NCBI RefSeq assembly: GCF_964340395.1
Contig: NC_135557.1
Location: 11,388,546-11,426,045 of the forward strand
Source: Glandiceps talaboti
Lineage: Eukaryota > Hemichordata > Enteropneusta > Spengelidae
Length of the DNA stretch: 37,500 nt
Direction of reading: 5' to 3'
Below the pieces are notes generated by a model, which worked only from the letters and a program-made list of their open reading frames with translations, had not been told where the DNA came from and searched no databases. The position numbers and the translations under genes were made by a program. Shown here piece by piece: positions 20,530 through 34,100 of the stretch. The stretch's first letter is position 1; the number at the start of each line of letters is the position of its first letter.

Positions 20530-20769
<240 letters not shown>

Positions 20770-21347
20770 CTCATTTTTTTATTGCTCCCCTCCCCCTCTC
20801 TGCCCTAAATTCTCATCTCAACCTGATACAGTTTAAATTACAGTCTGTTTAATTTTTGAAGGGCTTCAAATAACAATTTCAAACCACAGGAAATCAGCAG
20901 CCTAACTAACTTTGAACACAGACACGCAATCTTGAGCAAGAACCACATCTACAAGTACAAATATTGGCTTGCACACCCAAGCAAAGTGCACTATCAAATA
21001 GAAAGTTAAAATTTGTTTACTTTACCTGGTGAGATTATTCGAAAAGGATTTGCAGATCTCGACAACCTTTGGACCTCACATCGACAATGTCAATGTGATA
21101 TTACAATTTTACATCGCTCTGACTTTGTGAACAGCGCGAACAAAACCAGTACAGGAACACGTCACTTTCGCTGATTCTCAGACTTGGGTGTAGGTTCTAC
21201 AGTTTTCATGCGATAGTTAAAATGCGCACAACGCTAAAACATTAAAACAATGCAATTATTGTGCACTACATAAATTTTTGACTTCCTAAATGCCTTTGGC
21301 ACGACCTGTCGTCAGCTAAATTGCTGAATGACCCTTTAGTATATGCA

Positions 21348-21425
21348 CTTCCTGGGTCATTGCGCATGGGTAGTAGATGTAAACAACAAATATGGCTGCG
21401 CCCATGAAGTAAATCACGTCTCGCC
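21348..21425 (-). promoter_or_regulatory. Promoter-proximal module, copy B (between TPR and THAP genes)
   Basis: Reverse-strand copy of 8943-9010, with an identical 25-bp central block (CATGGGCGCAGCCATATTTG plus TTGTT), the GAGACGTG block and CATGCGCAATGACCC. It falls in the gap between the candidate 5'-UTR exons of the TPR gene (ending near 21026) and the THAP gene (ending near 21755), so it may serve a bidirectional promoter. Confidence 0.58.
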
Positions 21426-21843
21426 ACTTCTCCTGATAGTTGGCACATTCTTGTACGTAGATAACACCTTCCTACCTTTTTTTATATAGTTATATAAAAA
21501 ATTGAGTTGGAAGCCAACATCGACATTTTATCATCAAATTGTAATTGACCATATCATTCACCGCAACGAAATGTAGTCGAGCTTGCACACCGAGTGTCGG
21601 AGAAGGAAGGGACGTATGGAAGCGGGACTAAGTAGACAACAGACTATCACTAGTACATGTAGTAGTACTAGCTTTTGACGTAGTCCCCTAAACACCAGAC
21701 CTTGTCAGAGTGGAGTCCCGACTTACTGCTTGTTATCGTATTTTGAGCGAAAACGTAAGTACCCAGATGTTTTAGGGGCAATCCTTCGTGTAGGTGGTGT
21801 ACATACATGTACATGACACTGTTCCTCAAGGAGAGTGATAGAG

Positions 21844-21877
21844 CATGAATGTATTAGTGATCACTGATACATTCATG
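21844..21877. repeat. 34-bp near-perfect palindrome
   Basis: CATGAATGTATTAGTGA is followed directly by its inverted copy TCACTGATACATTCATG with one mismatched pair and no loop. It lies just downstream of the candidate THAP 5'-UTR exon. Confidence 0.8.
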
Positions 21878-22433
21878 AATAGTGTTAGTCTGCTCGCAGA
21901 CAGAGTAAGTCGGAGGATTTTTGCTCAATTGTGAGAGTCTCCAGTATTCAAACAGATACAGATGGGGGAATACCAAATTTTGGTGCGTCACTAGAAATTA
22001 TGTGTGTCGCTTCTTGAGTGTCCTAGATGCCCGTGGCAACAGCTTCACCATTATTTCTATGGAAAATATTTGCATATTTCATTCATCATTGAGTAACACA
22101 GCAAATAGAAAATGTTTACTTTATTTGCATTTAAGGTGTAAATGTATTCATGGGGAAGTATCTGACAAAGACAGTGTTGATTTTGTCCATGTTGGTGGAG
22201 GGTCTATATTTTGTTTTTTAGTTGAAGTCCTAAACACGGCACTTCAAAGTCCTACATAAGTCACAAAGAGTCATTTTTACCATAGTAGAGTTGCCAACAG
22301 TTTCATCTAACTTTGCACCGCACGATTTTTCAGTCTATTCAAGTTATCTACAGCTAAGACAAGTTGTGTGGATCTCAGTAATAGATCCATGGCCAAACAT
22401 ACCCTCCACATTTGGAGTACAGACTGCACAGTA

Positions 22434-22601
22434 GCTGCAATAATTGTAGCGTCTTTTTGCGGTTTTGAGGGTTTTTTCGTCTGTTTTGGTGACTTTTTAA
22501 GTTTTAGTGTTTAACCCGCACTAAACACTAAAACTTAAAAAGTCACCAAAACAGACGAAAAAAACCTCAAAACCGCAACAAGACGCTACAATTATTGCAG
22601 C
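22434..22601. mobile_element. 168-bp near-perfect hairpin MITE, TA target duplication
   Basis: Arms of about 80 bp (GCTGCAATAATTGTAGCGTC...TTAAGTTTTAGTGTTTA) match as inverted copies with only a few changes around an 8-nt loop (ACCCGCAC). TA flanks both ends (22432-22433, 22602-22603), as for Tc1/mariner-type insertion. The high arm identity points to recent insertion. It lies about 210 bp upstream of the THAP ATG, probably inside the 5'-UTR intron. Confidence 0.9.
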
Positions 22602-22811
22602 TAACTGCACAGTTGCAGTTTAAATGACCCCGTGAACTTAAGATCAGTATAGGCATAGACCATGGAGTGACATCACATTCTGGTACCACTCAGTTACCAC
22701 ATTTCCATACCATACATACCATATTTTCAGAAACATTTCCATGATTTACTAATAAAGGTAAGCTACATGTTTTAATCATTCTCTGTTTTCCATTCTTCTA
22801 CAGGGCTCAGT

Positions 22812-23543
22812 ATGCCTAAAGGAGGTCACCATTGTTGTGTTGTAGGCTGCACAAGCAACAGCAGATATAATAAAAGAGAAGATATGCCGAAACGTAGATT
22901 TTTCCGTGTGCCTACAGAGAAAAAGAGACTTGAAGTTCGAGAGAAATGGATTCAGTTAATTAGACGTGCTCCACCATTCAAAGTTACAAAGAATACAAGA
23001 GTCTGTGACAGACACTTTGTTGATCGTAGGCCTACATACAAGAATCCACTGCCAATACTAAATATGGGTTATGTACTGAAGATCACAAAACCATGTGAAG
23101 AACATGTTTTGAAAGAAGTACCACCCGTGAGTAACACAGGGAAAGAAGTTCCATCTGTGACAAGAAAGGGGGGAAAGTATTTCAAGTATTTACTCTCTGA
23201 TGATCCAATCTCATTTCCATTTGCCCCTCCCAGTCCCAAGTCAACTGTTACTGAAGAAGTTACTCAGCGAGAAAGAGTGTCAGATACAGATAAAGATCAA
23301 AGAAATCAGCAAGACGCAAGAGTACTATCTGTAGCAACTGACCATACATACTGTGCTCAGCATCCACCTTTTGGTGGTAAAAAATTTGAGAAAATGACAG
23401 TGTCAATAGCAACTGTCGAGGTTCCTCAGGGGAAAGAAGTCTTTGTTGGTAATACAGTTGAGCGTAATGGAAACCAACAAGAAGTACAAACAGTCACTTT
23501 TGATGTCTCTGTAGCAACTTACAATGTAATACTACATATGTGA
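22812..23543 (+). CDS. THAP-type zinc-finger protein, 243 aa
   Basis: The first about 90 residues form a THAP domain, a C2CH zinc-dependent DNA-binding fold shared by THAP regulators and P-element transposases. Zinc ligands are Cys8 or Cys9 with Cys13 in HHCCVVGCTSN, then Cys65 and His68 in RVCDRHF. Other conserved positions are FFRVP (30-34), Trp46 and the closing PLPILNMGYVLK (79-90), which stands in the place of the usual AVPTIF box. The remaining 150 residues are Glu/Lys/Ser/Thr-rich and look disordered; no transposase catalytic region or HCF-1-binding motif is evident. A polypyrimidine/acceptor site TTCTTCTACAG lies 9-19 nt before the ATG, so a 5'-UTR exon is likely; the AAAACGTAAGT donor near 21755 is a candidate. 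It reads away from the TPR gene on the other strand. The target gene is unknown. It may have further 3' exons that I could not identify. Confidence 0.85.
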   Translation: MPKGGHHCCVVGCTSNSRYNKREDMPKRRFFRVPTEKKRLEVREKWIQLIRRAPPFKVTKNTRVCDRHFVDRRPTYKNPLPILNMGYVLKITKPCEEHVLKEVPPVSNTGKEVPSVTRKGGKYFKYLLSDDPISFPFAPPSPKSTVTEEVTQRERVSDTDKDQRNQQDARVLSVATDHTYCAQHPPFGGKKFEKMTVSIATVEVPQGKEVFVGNTVERNGNQQEVQTVTFDVSVATYNVILHM

Positions 23544-24097
23544 TAAACCTGGAACCTCAAACCATGAACATTGTGTTGATAATGAGTCCTGAGACATCAC
23601 TTTATCTTTGTAATATACATGAGATTTTGCCAAAGGTATGGAAAATCAAGACAGACCGTACAAAAACCTTTATCTTCATACTATTACTATACCGTCTAGT
23701 CAATCCCATTACTCAAGGCATTAATTGTGGTTCAACCCCATGGTGGGTGAAGTGCTAACAGCACATGTCAGTAGTAATCCATCACAAATTAACAGGCTGT
23801 CATCATTGCTTTTAGTTTTGATATGCAAATGTCCAATCAAGACTCCACCTCCAGTCTATTATAAACTAAAACCAAGTGGGATGAGACGATGTCATCATGT
23901 TTATATGAATGCCGTGGGGGGGGGAGCACAGAATTCTGTGCAAGAGTAACAGGATTGATTAGACGGAATAGTATGAAGATAATGTAGTACTGAATACGGA
24001 CAGTCATGAACTAGACTAACATTTTCCATCGAAGATATCAGCTGAAAACATTTCACACCAGACTAGCATCTTATAAAGCATATACTGTCACCTTCCC

Positions 24098-24217
24098 ATG
24101 ATTTTGGAAAGGAAAGATGACAAAGATGTTAAGGAACACAAGATCCTCAAAACACTGGGAATGTTACAAGAGATGGAAAAAGCTGTGTCTCCAGTAAAAG
24201 AAGGTGGAGCCATCTGA
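24098..24217 (+). CDS. Possible 39-aa lysine/glutamate-rich ORF, function unknown
   Basis: A short open frame downstream of the THAP gene, on the same strand, reads MILERKDDKDV then KILKTLGMLQEMEKAVSPVK and stops at TGA. The composition (Lys, Glu and Asp with spaced Leu/Met) looks more like protein than the AT-rich spacer around it, and could form a short amphipathic helix. A stop lies in frame about 20 nt upstream, with no clear splice acceptor between them, so it is either a stand-alone micro-ORF in a 3' UTR, a decayed exon, or chance. No homology recognised. Confidence 0.2.
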   Translation: MILERKDDKDVKEHKILKTLGMLQEMEKAVSPVKEGGAI

Positions 24218-24219
24218 GA

Positions 24220-25780
24220 AACTTTATTTGATAAAACTCAAAGGTGATCACTTGACAAATTGTGCTGTATTTGTAATTGCGAGATAACCGTACTTAATTA
24301 TATTGCAGAATACATCAGGGTTATCCCCACGCTACCTCAACCATATAAATTATACTATTGACTAGACTCATATCCAAAATTTAACATTTTACAATTTTTT
24401 ATGTATACTTATTAAAATTAGTTTCATGGATTGTAATGTTGATGTGATGCATTGTGACAATGGGATATAGAATGTACATGTAGGTAAAAGAAGTCATTCT
24501 CACAAACCAGAGCTGTTATTTCTTCCACCATACTGCGAAATAACAAACCTTTTGATGGAGCGTTTTGGACGGTGTCGTAAAAGAGGCTGTGGATTGTGAC
24601 TATGAAAGAAGTCTGAACTTGTAACATTTTTTTTTGGCCATGCAAACATTTAATAGCACATTCCTTCTGAACCATTGGGTTCCACATTTGGTCAAACCAT
24701 AACCAGATTTCACATATTGTAGTAGGTTATGGTATGATGTACAGGGCCATTTAGTATCCAAGCCTAGACCCTTCACAATGGCAGATTTTGATAAACACAA
24801 GTTTACACGTCTGAATTTAATAGACTAGTTTATATTATTGAAGATTCAACAAGAAAACTGATCACAACTTCTAACTGAATCTATGTGCTGTGTTAGATAC
24901 CATAACATTCATGGCATTGCTACATTATCTGAATCAATGACGATGATGAGATTGGAGCTGTATGATGCAAAGTCAGTGTTTTTGCTAAGGTTGGGGAACC
25001 CCAGTAACTGAAAGGAGAATGAGGTAAAAATGGCAGTATTTCCCCATAGACTCTTGGTAATTTTGTTTGGGAAAGCAGGTAAAATGACATGGGACACCCC
25101 GGTAGATTTTACCTACTTTGAATGCCAACCTTATCAAAAACACTGAATGTTTGTGAAGAATACAGTCAATATCTGCTAGTGTGGAGTTCCAAAGCTATAG
25201 GCTTTTCCAAAATTTGCCTTAGTGGTGCTCTACTTCCTGTCTGAGTGTACATTCGGGGCATACATGGTATAAACTACTTGGTTAATCATAGAACACTGCT
25301 GCTTTCCTCAATGTCTGAACAATACAAAAAAACGTCCCTGATTCACACTTCTATAGAATACCACAGACAAGTATCACTGTGAGAATACCAAGAGACAAAA
25401 CTATTAAGAAACAGTACTACATGGTGATGATACCCTCAATTTGAGTAAGGCCGGGTGCTGTATTTTCAATTTCCTGTTTGCAGTCTGGCATGTACTATTA
25501 TTATTCAATATGTATGCCTTCTAGTATGGATGCCAGTATCCAAACCATAACGACAGCTATTTCATGTGCATTATTTTATAAAGTAAATACATAATTAAAC
25601 AACACAATTAGACATTCCGTGCAATTTTATTTTCACTCATAATAATGTACATTTCAACTGAAATAAAAGTCAAAAATTGCATTTACATTAGAAGTGCTTT
25701 GTTATAAATAACATGTTTTGTTACATGACAATTAATGTTATTCTCAATATTTTTCTTCGTTCAGGTAAGAAAAGTATGAG
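24220..25780. other. Intergenic stretch, no gene seen
   Basis: AT-rich spacer 3' of the THAP gene. Two overlapping minus-strand frames at 24424-24800 (87 and 66 codons) lack recognisable motifs and splice context. Confidence 0.5.
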
Positions 25781-25783
25781 TGA

Positions 25784-25845
25784 CCTAAGGGGCCTTTGAC
25801 ATTACTCAAATAGCTACTCATTAAGTGACAACCCCTAAGGTCCTG
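25784..25845. repeat. Hairpin with GTGACCTAAGGGG motif
   Basis: TGAGTGACCTAAGGGGCCTT, then about 20 nt later AAGTGACAACCCCTAAGGTC, the inverted partner of the GACCTAAGGGG core with one mismatch. Related single motifs occur at 4077-4105 and 29343-29378. Confidence 0.55.
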
Positions 25846-26309
25846 TGTATTTTCCAGCTGAATGAAGAAGGTATTGGAGAATAACATAATTGTACCAGCT
25901 CCAGTAACTAATATCAAAGAAAAATCTGGGAAAGTAATGCCAATTTGGAACGTTTTGACTCATATTTTGAACACCACAGAACCAGTTACGTGGACACATG
26001 TAGTCATGACATAGAATAACCAGAGTAAAAAAGTATACATTCCATATTTTTTGTTAAACTTGGCTTGTGCATGTTATAAGGCCTCATAAAAATATTGTGC
26101 GTTCCAATTCACTTTTAGGAATGGTTTTAATATGCTATTGATGTGTATTATTATTACTATTATTTTTTTTTTACAGTATTTCTTAAATGTCTCTTTTAAC
26201 TTATCAAATGTCTCTTTTAACTTATTGTGCAGCGCTTTTGAATATTTTCTTTTAAATAGAGGAAGCGCTTTAGAAATGAAATAAATGTTAAATGTTAAAT
26301 TACGTTCAA

Positions 26310-26650
26310 TTTTAGAATAGGTGGGGTAGGTAGATTTTTTATTTTATTTTATCATATATTTTTTTTTTCTGTGCGAGTGTCTAGTTCAGGTTTTCCATTG
26401 TTTTCCAAATGGTCTCTGTGTTGTTTATTTCTTCCTATCAGATGAACAGCCATTACAGAATGGAAGAACAGTTTTATTTTGTCTTTTTAAGTTGATGTCA
26501 GTTTCTGCATCTACTATTTCTCGTGAGACCACAATTTTTTGCGATTTTATTATTTTATTCTCGAATAAATAAAAAGAAAGTTTAGGGTCAGCAGTAAAAG
26601 TTAGGTGGGGTCGGGTAACCGGAACCAAACACTTAATTTTTTTTAGGCTT
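26310..26650 (+). repeat. Dispersed repeat family B, copy 2
   Basis: Partner of 13503-13830; the right-hand GTCGGGTAACCGGAACCAAA block is almost unchanged, while the left end is more diverged. The 67-codon minus-strand frame inside it is not a gene. Confidence 0.75.
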
Positions 26651-28560
26651 AATATATCTTATTTGTATAAATAACATTGCATATACATATTTCTAAGAAA
26701 TGATACACTAACCTGTTAGTCAAAGGGAATATAACATCAAATGTCGAAAATGTCATTTATATGAAAACACGTATGCTTCATCATCAGTTTTCCCTCTCAC
26801 AACATTTTTTATCATGTGCCTGAGTTAATTAACACATAGGACTAGGGGAGCAAACTATGATGTGTCTCAAAAAGTGCATCTTTAGTACCGGGGTATGTTT
26901 AATACACCACATTCCAGTTAAAGAAAAGATAAAACATTTTTTGGTTTGGCCTGCTGTTTGCAGGCTATTTTAGAGCTGGAAGTGACTCAGTTACTACATT
27001 GTTATGTAGTTTTACTTGGGTACTACCCAGTAATCAAACCATGTCTAACCACCTACATACATGTGGATCAGTTTTGTACAGATTGCTGTCTATAATGTCC
27101 TAAACATAATGTGTACTTAGCAGTATGCCCTCAAAGCCAATTTGACGTGTCGCTGACACACACGATTTCTAATGACGCACCAAAATTTGGTGTTTTCCTA
27201 TCTCTTACTATAATGTGGTGAGTGGTGACTCACACGAAATCATTTGACTGTCACTCATAACACAATTTGGCTATCATTAGAGGGCACACTGAAACTTCTC
27301 CTACTCACAGAGTCAAAATACCACTATTTCTCGGAAGTGAATCCTAAATTTTGTCGACATCTCGTCAGCATTGTCAGGGGTGTACTACAATGGCCTATTG
27401 TCATGTGTCTTCATTCTTGCATACTGTGTTCTGTCACTCATTGTGTTCACATTGCATTGCTATATGATCAGTAGCCATAATGAAAATTGTAGTCCTCACT
27501 TTGCCAAATCTAGGCCTCTCTATTTCAATACTTACTGTTGAGATGGCCAGAAGTTCATTAGCCAGAATATTAAAGGGCACACTATCTCTGACTGATTATC
27601 TGTGTATGAAAGCTGGCAGTGTCTTTGTTGTCTTGTGGTACTGATATTTATAGTTACATTATTAAAGACAACAATGTCAACAAAAGTGATTGACATGTAT
27701 GTAGGATAGGTGAGTTTTGCTGTATGTAAACAGTCTACAGTATATGACACACAACTTCAGAATTCACTTGAGCACAAATTTGAATCAGTCACTATGTACA
27801 GTTGTAAAAGAAATGACAACTTCAGTACTGAAGGGGAGTGCAATGTATAATAATAAAGATAATTTTGTATTAAATGAGCCTTGCATTATAGTGAAATTAT
27901 TTTTATTTAACACGTAGTGACAAAGAAACATGATTTTCAAATAAACAGTATCTGTTTATGCCAGAATGGACCCATGTTGACAACTTTGCTTCGCTCGATG
28001 TTTAAAGTTGTCACTACACCTAACCTATGGATGAAATTGACCTCTATTTAACAATTTTAGCCAATATATCTTGGTTGGTCAATACAAACATATTCACATT
28101 GCACTGAGCCAGTGCAGGTTTAATATTTACATATATGCATATATGCCTATTAATTAAGGCAATTAAATCAGTAGTCACATATACACAAATTTATATTAAG
28201 TTAAATTGTCTCTTAATTTGTCAACATTTATTTTTCAAAATTAAAAAAAAAATTCTCTGTCAATATTACATTTATATACCTGAAGGCAAATGGTTATAAC
28301 TTGAACTATAACTAGAAAATTTGACTTTGATTAAACTTTTGTATCAAATTGATCCTGTATTCTAACATTTGTTCTAGTAATTCAATCGAGCTATGGTATA
28401 CAATATATGCAACCAGTGTTATTTTTTGTGCGTGGAATTACTCCCTTTGTTGTTTTTGTATAAATGAATACACACATAGACACAACCACATATATCCACA
28501 GAGTCTTTTAGTCTCGCCTTTTAAATTTTATAACGTGAATTCCTTTTTATCAAGTTAGTA
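26650..28560. other. Intergenic or 3'-flank stretch of the receptor gene, no gene seen
   Basis: Contains only short frames without recognisable content. The part next to 28568 should hold the receptor's 3' UTR. A TGACAACTTT..AAAGTTGTCA hairpin lies at 27976-28014. Confidence 0.5.
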
Positions 28561-28567
28561 CCAATTT

Positions 28568-31073
28568 TTATGGCAGCTGTGCAAGTTCAACGTCACCCGC
28601 AGTTGAATCAAGGTCTTCGATTCTGTTGTTACGTGATACCTGAAAATATATAAATATAAAGTTATACAATAAGCATACAGGAAGATTAGTTATAGTTACT
28701 GTATTCCATGGCAAGCATATACATTATGAATTGTTCGCAACTTTGACTGTATTGTTGTTAGCTGTGAACACTTAATAGACCTGTAGAGCTCAGAACTGAC
28801 TGAAGAAACCATACATACTTAATTGTATCAAATGTACTTGAATCAAAGCTAGGAAGATACATTTACATCACATGGGACCAGGCTGAACTGGCTTGTTTGT
28901 TTGTTTGTTAAAACGTATGAGTGACTGTTGATATGAATGAAATAGATTTCTTTCCATGTGCAGTTGCGAAGGGTTGATAACAGTAAATTTCCATTGGGAA
29001 AAAATGAATTCAAATATTCCTTGATAATATAAAATCAACAAGGTATCATCAGTGTATGTTGATCATGTTTGTGAATGTTCATATAAATGATATACATGTT
29101 ACACAGTTGATACTTGTTTCTTTTAGAAATCTAGATCTAAATGATCTCATACTTAGTGGTGACTTCAGTTTCATGTTGCAGTCTCTTTATATTCATTCTA
29201 TCTACTAAAACATATGGACCCTGTCTTATAAATGCTAGACCTCACTAGTTGTTCAGAATCGATCACACAATGACATACTTTTGGGATATCAGCAATGAAA
29301 ATACTGCCACAGTCTGGAACCTCACAGATACAAAAATATCGACTCATAGTGACAAAGACCCCTTAGGTCACTCATATTTTCCTTGGGTGAACGACGAAAA
29401 ATATTGGGGAATAACATCCAGATACCAAAATATGAATGCATCATCTACTTACATTTACAAAGATGGCTTCTATTGTATCTCCACGTCGCCGAGCATTATC
29501 CTCCCCTTCTTGTTCAATTTCTCTAGCTGTTTTCCTCTCCTCATAACGTGATAGTTCCACTAATTTACATGCTTCATATTCCTTTTTACTTATCTCATCA
29601 CCACTAAAGTTGACATAGATAGCCTGCAATAACTGACATATACAATGTAGAACAACATGATTATAAATCAGGGCGAGTTATTAGTATGAATTATTAGAAT
29701 AATTATTTAATAATGTACACTGAGCTCTCTATTAAAGTACCTGTATATGAAACCTTTTCACAAATATTTGTCCACAATTTCTGACTATTGAAAAATAACC
29801 CAAAAGTTTTACATGTAACAGTTCAATTGATTCTTGGTCAAATTGAGTTTACTGCTATAACAATACATTGTACTCTTAACATATATTTCAACTACTAGAA
29901 AAATTTACTATTTCACAATCTTCAGCTAGTTAGCAAAGACTAATTTCTACTAATTACCAGACTGGTACATTGTGGGCATGTACAAGATGGCATTTTAGTC
30001 ACTCCATATTTTTTGTAATTTTGTTTTCAGTGAAAAGAAAACAAAATAAGTCTTTAGTGAAAATTTTCCAGGTATACAGTATATGCAATCAAGTGTAACT
30101 AATTGTGCTACTGCACCACGCCATTACAGGTCTTTAAAACAATATTATTTTTGTGTTTATATTTTAACATTTCATGTTTTTATTCTTCCCTCTAAACTAA
30201 ATGTCCATGTGAACACAATACTCTATTAATATACTGACTGAAATCTAAATGTTTCAACAAGTAATTATATGGATGGATATACGTATAACAACAATTTACC
30301 TCGGTGTTGGTACCACAGAATCCGAGAAATACCATGGATCCCTGATAAAATAAATGTAGAAGTTTATTATAGAAATTGTTTAACTTTTTACTAATAGTAT
30401 ATTTTAAATTATCATCATATTCAATTAGGTGTTGAAGGTCTACATTCTTCCTATCATTTCCTTTTTCCCCATTTATGTTAACTTGTAAACAAGGGTTTGA
30501 AGCACTTCAATCTTTAACAACAGAATTAAAAGAAAACAACAGCATCAGCAATGTGATCAACACTTTTAAAAATACACAACAGAAGAGAGAAGTGTATATG
30601 GAATTCTGAATTACGCGTACTTATTTACAAGTATATTTATACAAATATACATGTACATTTGTAAAAAAAATCATTTAGTATATTTCTGGAGCTGCAGTTG
30701 GCTTTAAGCATTTTAAAATAATGGTTACTGTTACCAATACAAATATGAAGACGGTAAGCACATATCCATAGAGAATATCATCACTCTCTGACATCATATG
30801 TCCACAAATTTGGGTCAAGGTCAGGGTAGGGAACAGTAGGCTCACGGTCAACAGGTCTTCCCTATAGAGAAATAATTAAAAGTAATTAATCTATTTACGA
30901 GAATAGATCTAGACTGACCCATACAAAAATGCACTCTGCCAGTAATTGTTTGTTAAACTATACACCCAACTTTTACCATTGCATTGGGGGGAGGGGGGGT
31001 GTCTTTGTGATAGCTCATAGTCACTTCGGATGAAGGTGCAGTGTTTACAAGAACCCATTGTGCTATCGCGGTT

Positions 31074-31111
<38 letters not shown>

Positions 31112-34100
31112 TTATATAATTATATATTTTGTAGTTTTGAAATATATGTAGAATATGATGGGTGATCCATCTGAAGAAGTTCACGCGTTATTCTAATCAA
31201 TACTGCTAAAAAAATGTGTAGTTGTCAAAATTAATATTAATACCTTTAACATAGCAGTTAGTCAACAGTAATGTAAGTATTTACTTCCAATAAATGATGG
31301 GCATAAGCTACTTACCACAGTCGCTGCTTTTCAAAAGTGACAAACTCTCCTTCATGGTGTCGAAATACTTTATGGGTTATGATAAGAAGAACCATAGTAA
31401 CCTATCAACAATTGAAAACGATTGAAAAATCACTTTAACATGGACATATATATTTCCACCGTCAAAGAACATCGCTGCCAAAACATATACAGAAATGAGT
31501 CGAAATGTATCTGAATGCATTCTTTCATTCATTCATTCATTCATTCATTCATTCATTCATTCATTCATTCATTCATTCATCTATCCATCCATCTATCCAT
31601 CCATCCATCCATCCATCCATTCATTTGCTCGCTCACTCACTCACTCACTCACTCACTCACTCACTCGTCCGTCCGTCCGTCCATCCATCCGTCCATCCAT
31701 CCATCAATCAATTGATTTTCCCATCCATCCATCCATCCATCCATCTATCCATCCATTCAGCCATTTGTTGAGGTATTTATATCGTTCTTCAATTCAACAC
31801 ATCTTGGACAACTTAATTGTGCGCAATTGATTAAAAAGTTCAATAATAGTGTAACATACCAAGAAGAGAGATGAATTTATCGTTACATGATAAGTAGCTA
31901 TGGTGCCATTCAGTACCATTATGCATCTGGAGAAAATAAAGTACATTGTTTTTATTCCTGGTAATCAGTGATCACTTGCTTTCTACTGGCTTTTTCAAAT
32001 GTAATTAGTGTATTAGCTTTATGAGTGTAATATTTTCAACACACAGTCAACATTTAAGATGGAATGTATGAGCAACTGCTGTCTGGACAGTATGGTTTCA
32101 AAATTATGTAAACTACAAAAGTCAACCTTGACAAGTACTGTTATATTAAACAACAAACAAAATGAACAGCAAAAAACCCCACACAAATAAACAAATATAA
32201 CAATGATAAAAGAAAATAAAACACACTATATCAACAATGACTTACCCGGTTCCAGTTTCGCTGGGAATGTCGTCACTTATGAGAAGTATGTTGTCAAGTA
32301 TGGTCAAAATGATAGGAATCACCCATCCAACAAATGCATACCATAACCTGGTTGTGCAATATAGATGAATTGAGTTTATAGTACATACATACATACATAC
32401 ATACATACATACATACATACATACATAGACAGACAGACAGAAAGAGACATACAGACAGACAGACATACAGACAGACAGACAGGCAGGCAAACGAGCAGAA
32501 AGACACATACATATATAAAACAATAATCTAATCTAATCTAATCTAATCTAATCTAATCTAATCTAATCTAATCTAATCAAAATATTTTATAAAGTACAAG
32601 GCTCCGGAACCAAAGAAAGGCTTACTGTTCAATGATGCTAATAATACCTTATTCATTGAATGTATTCATAAGGGACCGGTCAGTTTCTTCGGCCTGGGGG
32701 GCCGGTGGATTGGTGGGGGGGGGGGGTCACCCTGTTTTTGAAATTGGCAGTAGGGGGGGGTCATGCTCTTTTGAAAATTGTGGATAGGGGGGTCATTGTG
32801 TTTTAAATTGTGATGGAAGAAAAAAAATCCTTTCTACAATGGCATATAGCCTTGTCTGAAATGTGGTACATGTCAATATTTGTTCTTGTCCCTGTTTCTT
32901 ACATGAATTCTTTAATATTACTTATTAGTTCAAACATAACTATACATATACATATACATGTATTACCTAGCTACCACACTAGTTACAGAACATGTCATGT
33001 AAATGCTTGGCTGTTTCACAATTAATGCTTCACTTATATTGCAGTTTGGGTCAAAAGTGAACTTGTGACTTGAAGGTTTCGTAATGGCAATTTTCATAGA
33101 TAGTTTATAAATGAAGTTAATCTAAATTGTTCTACTCGTCATGTTATTGACACTACAAATCACCACATCTCATCAGATTCCAGTTTCTATTATACACTAG
33201 GTATGACCACCTAAAGTTCTCCAACATACCGGTGACTTTATTATACATATATTAATGCCCCTATACTAATGTTACATGTCTATTTTATGTGATATAGGAA
33301 ACTCATTTAAAACGTACATTTAGGTTAGCTTTTCGAAGCTTGGAAATATTACCTCAAAGGTTATGAATAACCTAAACATTGCCTTAGTATCTCAAGCAAA
33401 AAACTCCATATCTGCCAGGTGGAAAACCCCAAGGACTTCCTCACCCCCAGAGGTCACTGATGCATTCAACCAACAATCAGATGCACCAACAACCTTTTTA
33501 CTGTCATAATGGTATTAAACTTTTCTTAAATATTTTCACCCTACTCTAATTTGAGATGATATTGTCTTTTCAAGAAGTGAAATGTTTGCCAAGATAGTCT
33601 AAAATTGCCTTAATCTCCAAATCTCCCCTACCAATGATACTACCATTAGATGTGCTGACCTACATGTATATAATGATGCCATTTAACTTTTTAAGAACAT
33701 ATTTCAACCCTTAGTGTAAGTTATAAAGAATAGTTTCTGATACTTGCTGTCTTGTAAAGCATGGATTAAGTTATTGCTTGAAGGGTCTAAATAGCGTAAA
33801 TATTGGCTATAAGAGTAAAAATCCTTCAGGGCTTCTAGAGGGAGACCCCCTCAGACCCCCCGCATGAGGTGGACATATCCCAGTCTCAAGCTCTTCCCCT
33901 CTTACTGTCAAGATACTATCAAAGTATATTTCAAAAGTATTTCAACCCTATGTAGTTGTTTTTTACATGTTGGTGTTGTCTTGTAAGGCTTGGAAATTAT
34001 TGTCTGAAACGGTCTGAATAGTCTCAAAATTGAAACCTCCAGGGCTTCTAGGGGGTGACCCCCTAGGACCCCCCATGACAGCTGTACATATTCCCTTCTC

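Noticed and set aside
23540-23949. Two overlapping frames following the THAP stop codon
   Set aside because: Considered as a continuation of the THAP protein by frameshift or readthrough; no conserved motif, so more likely 3' UTR.
24424-24800. Two overlapping minus-strand frames of 87 and 66 codons
   Set aside because: Considered as a transposase remnant near the THAP gene; no catalytic or zinc-finger pattern could be found.
31495-31830. Ser/His/Ile/Pro-repeat frames of 66-111 codons
   Set aside because: Three frames of one tetranucleotide array inside a receptor intron.
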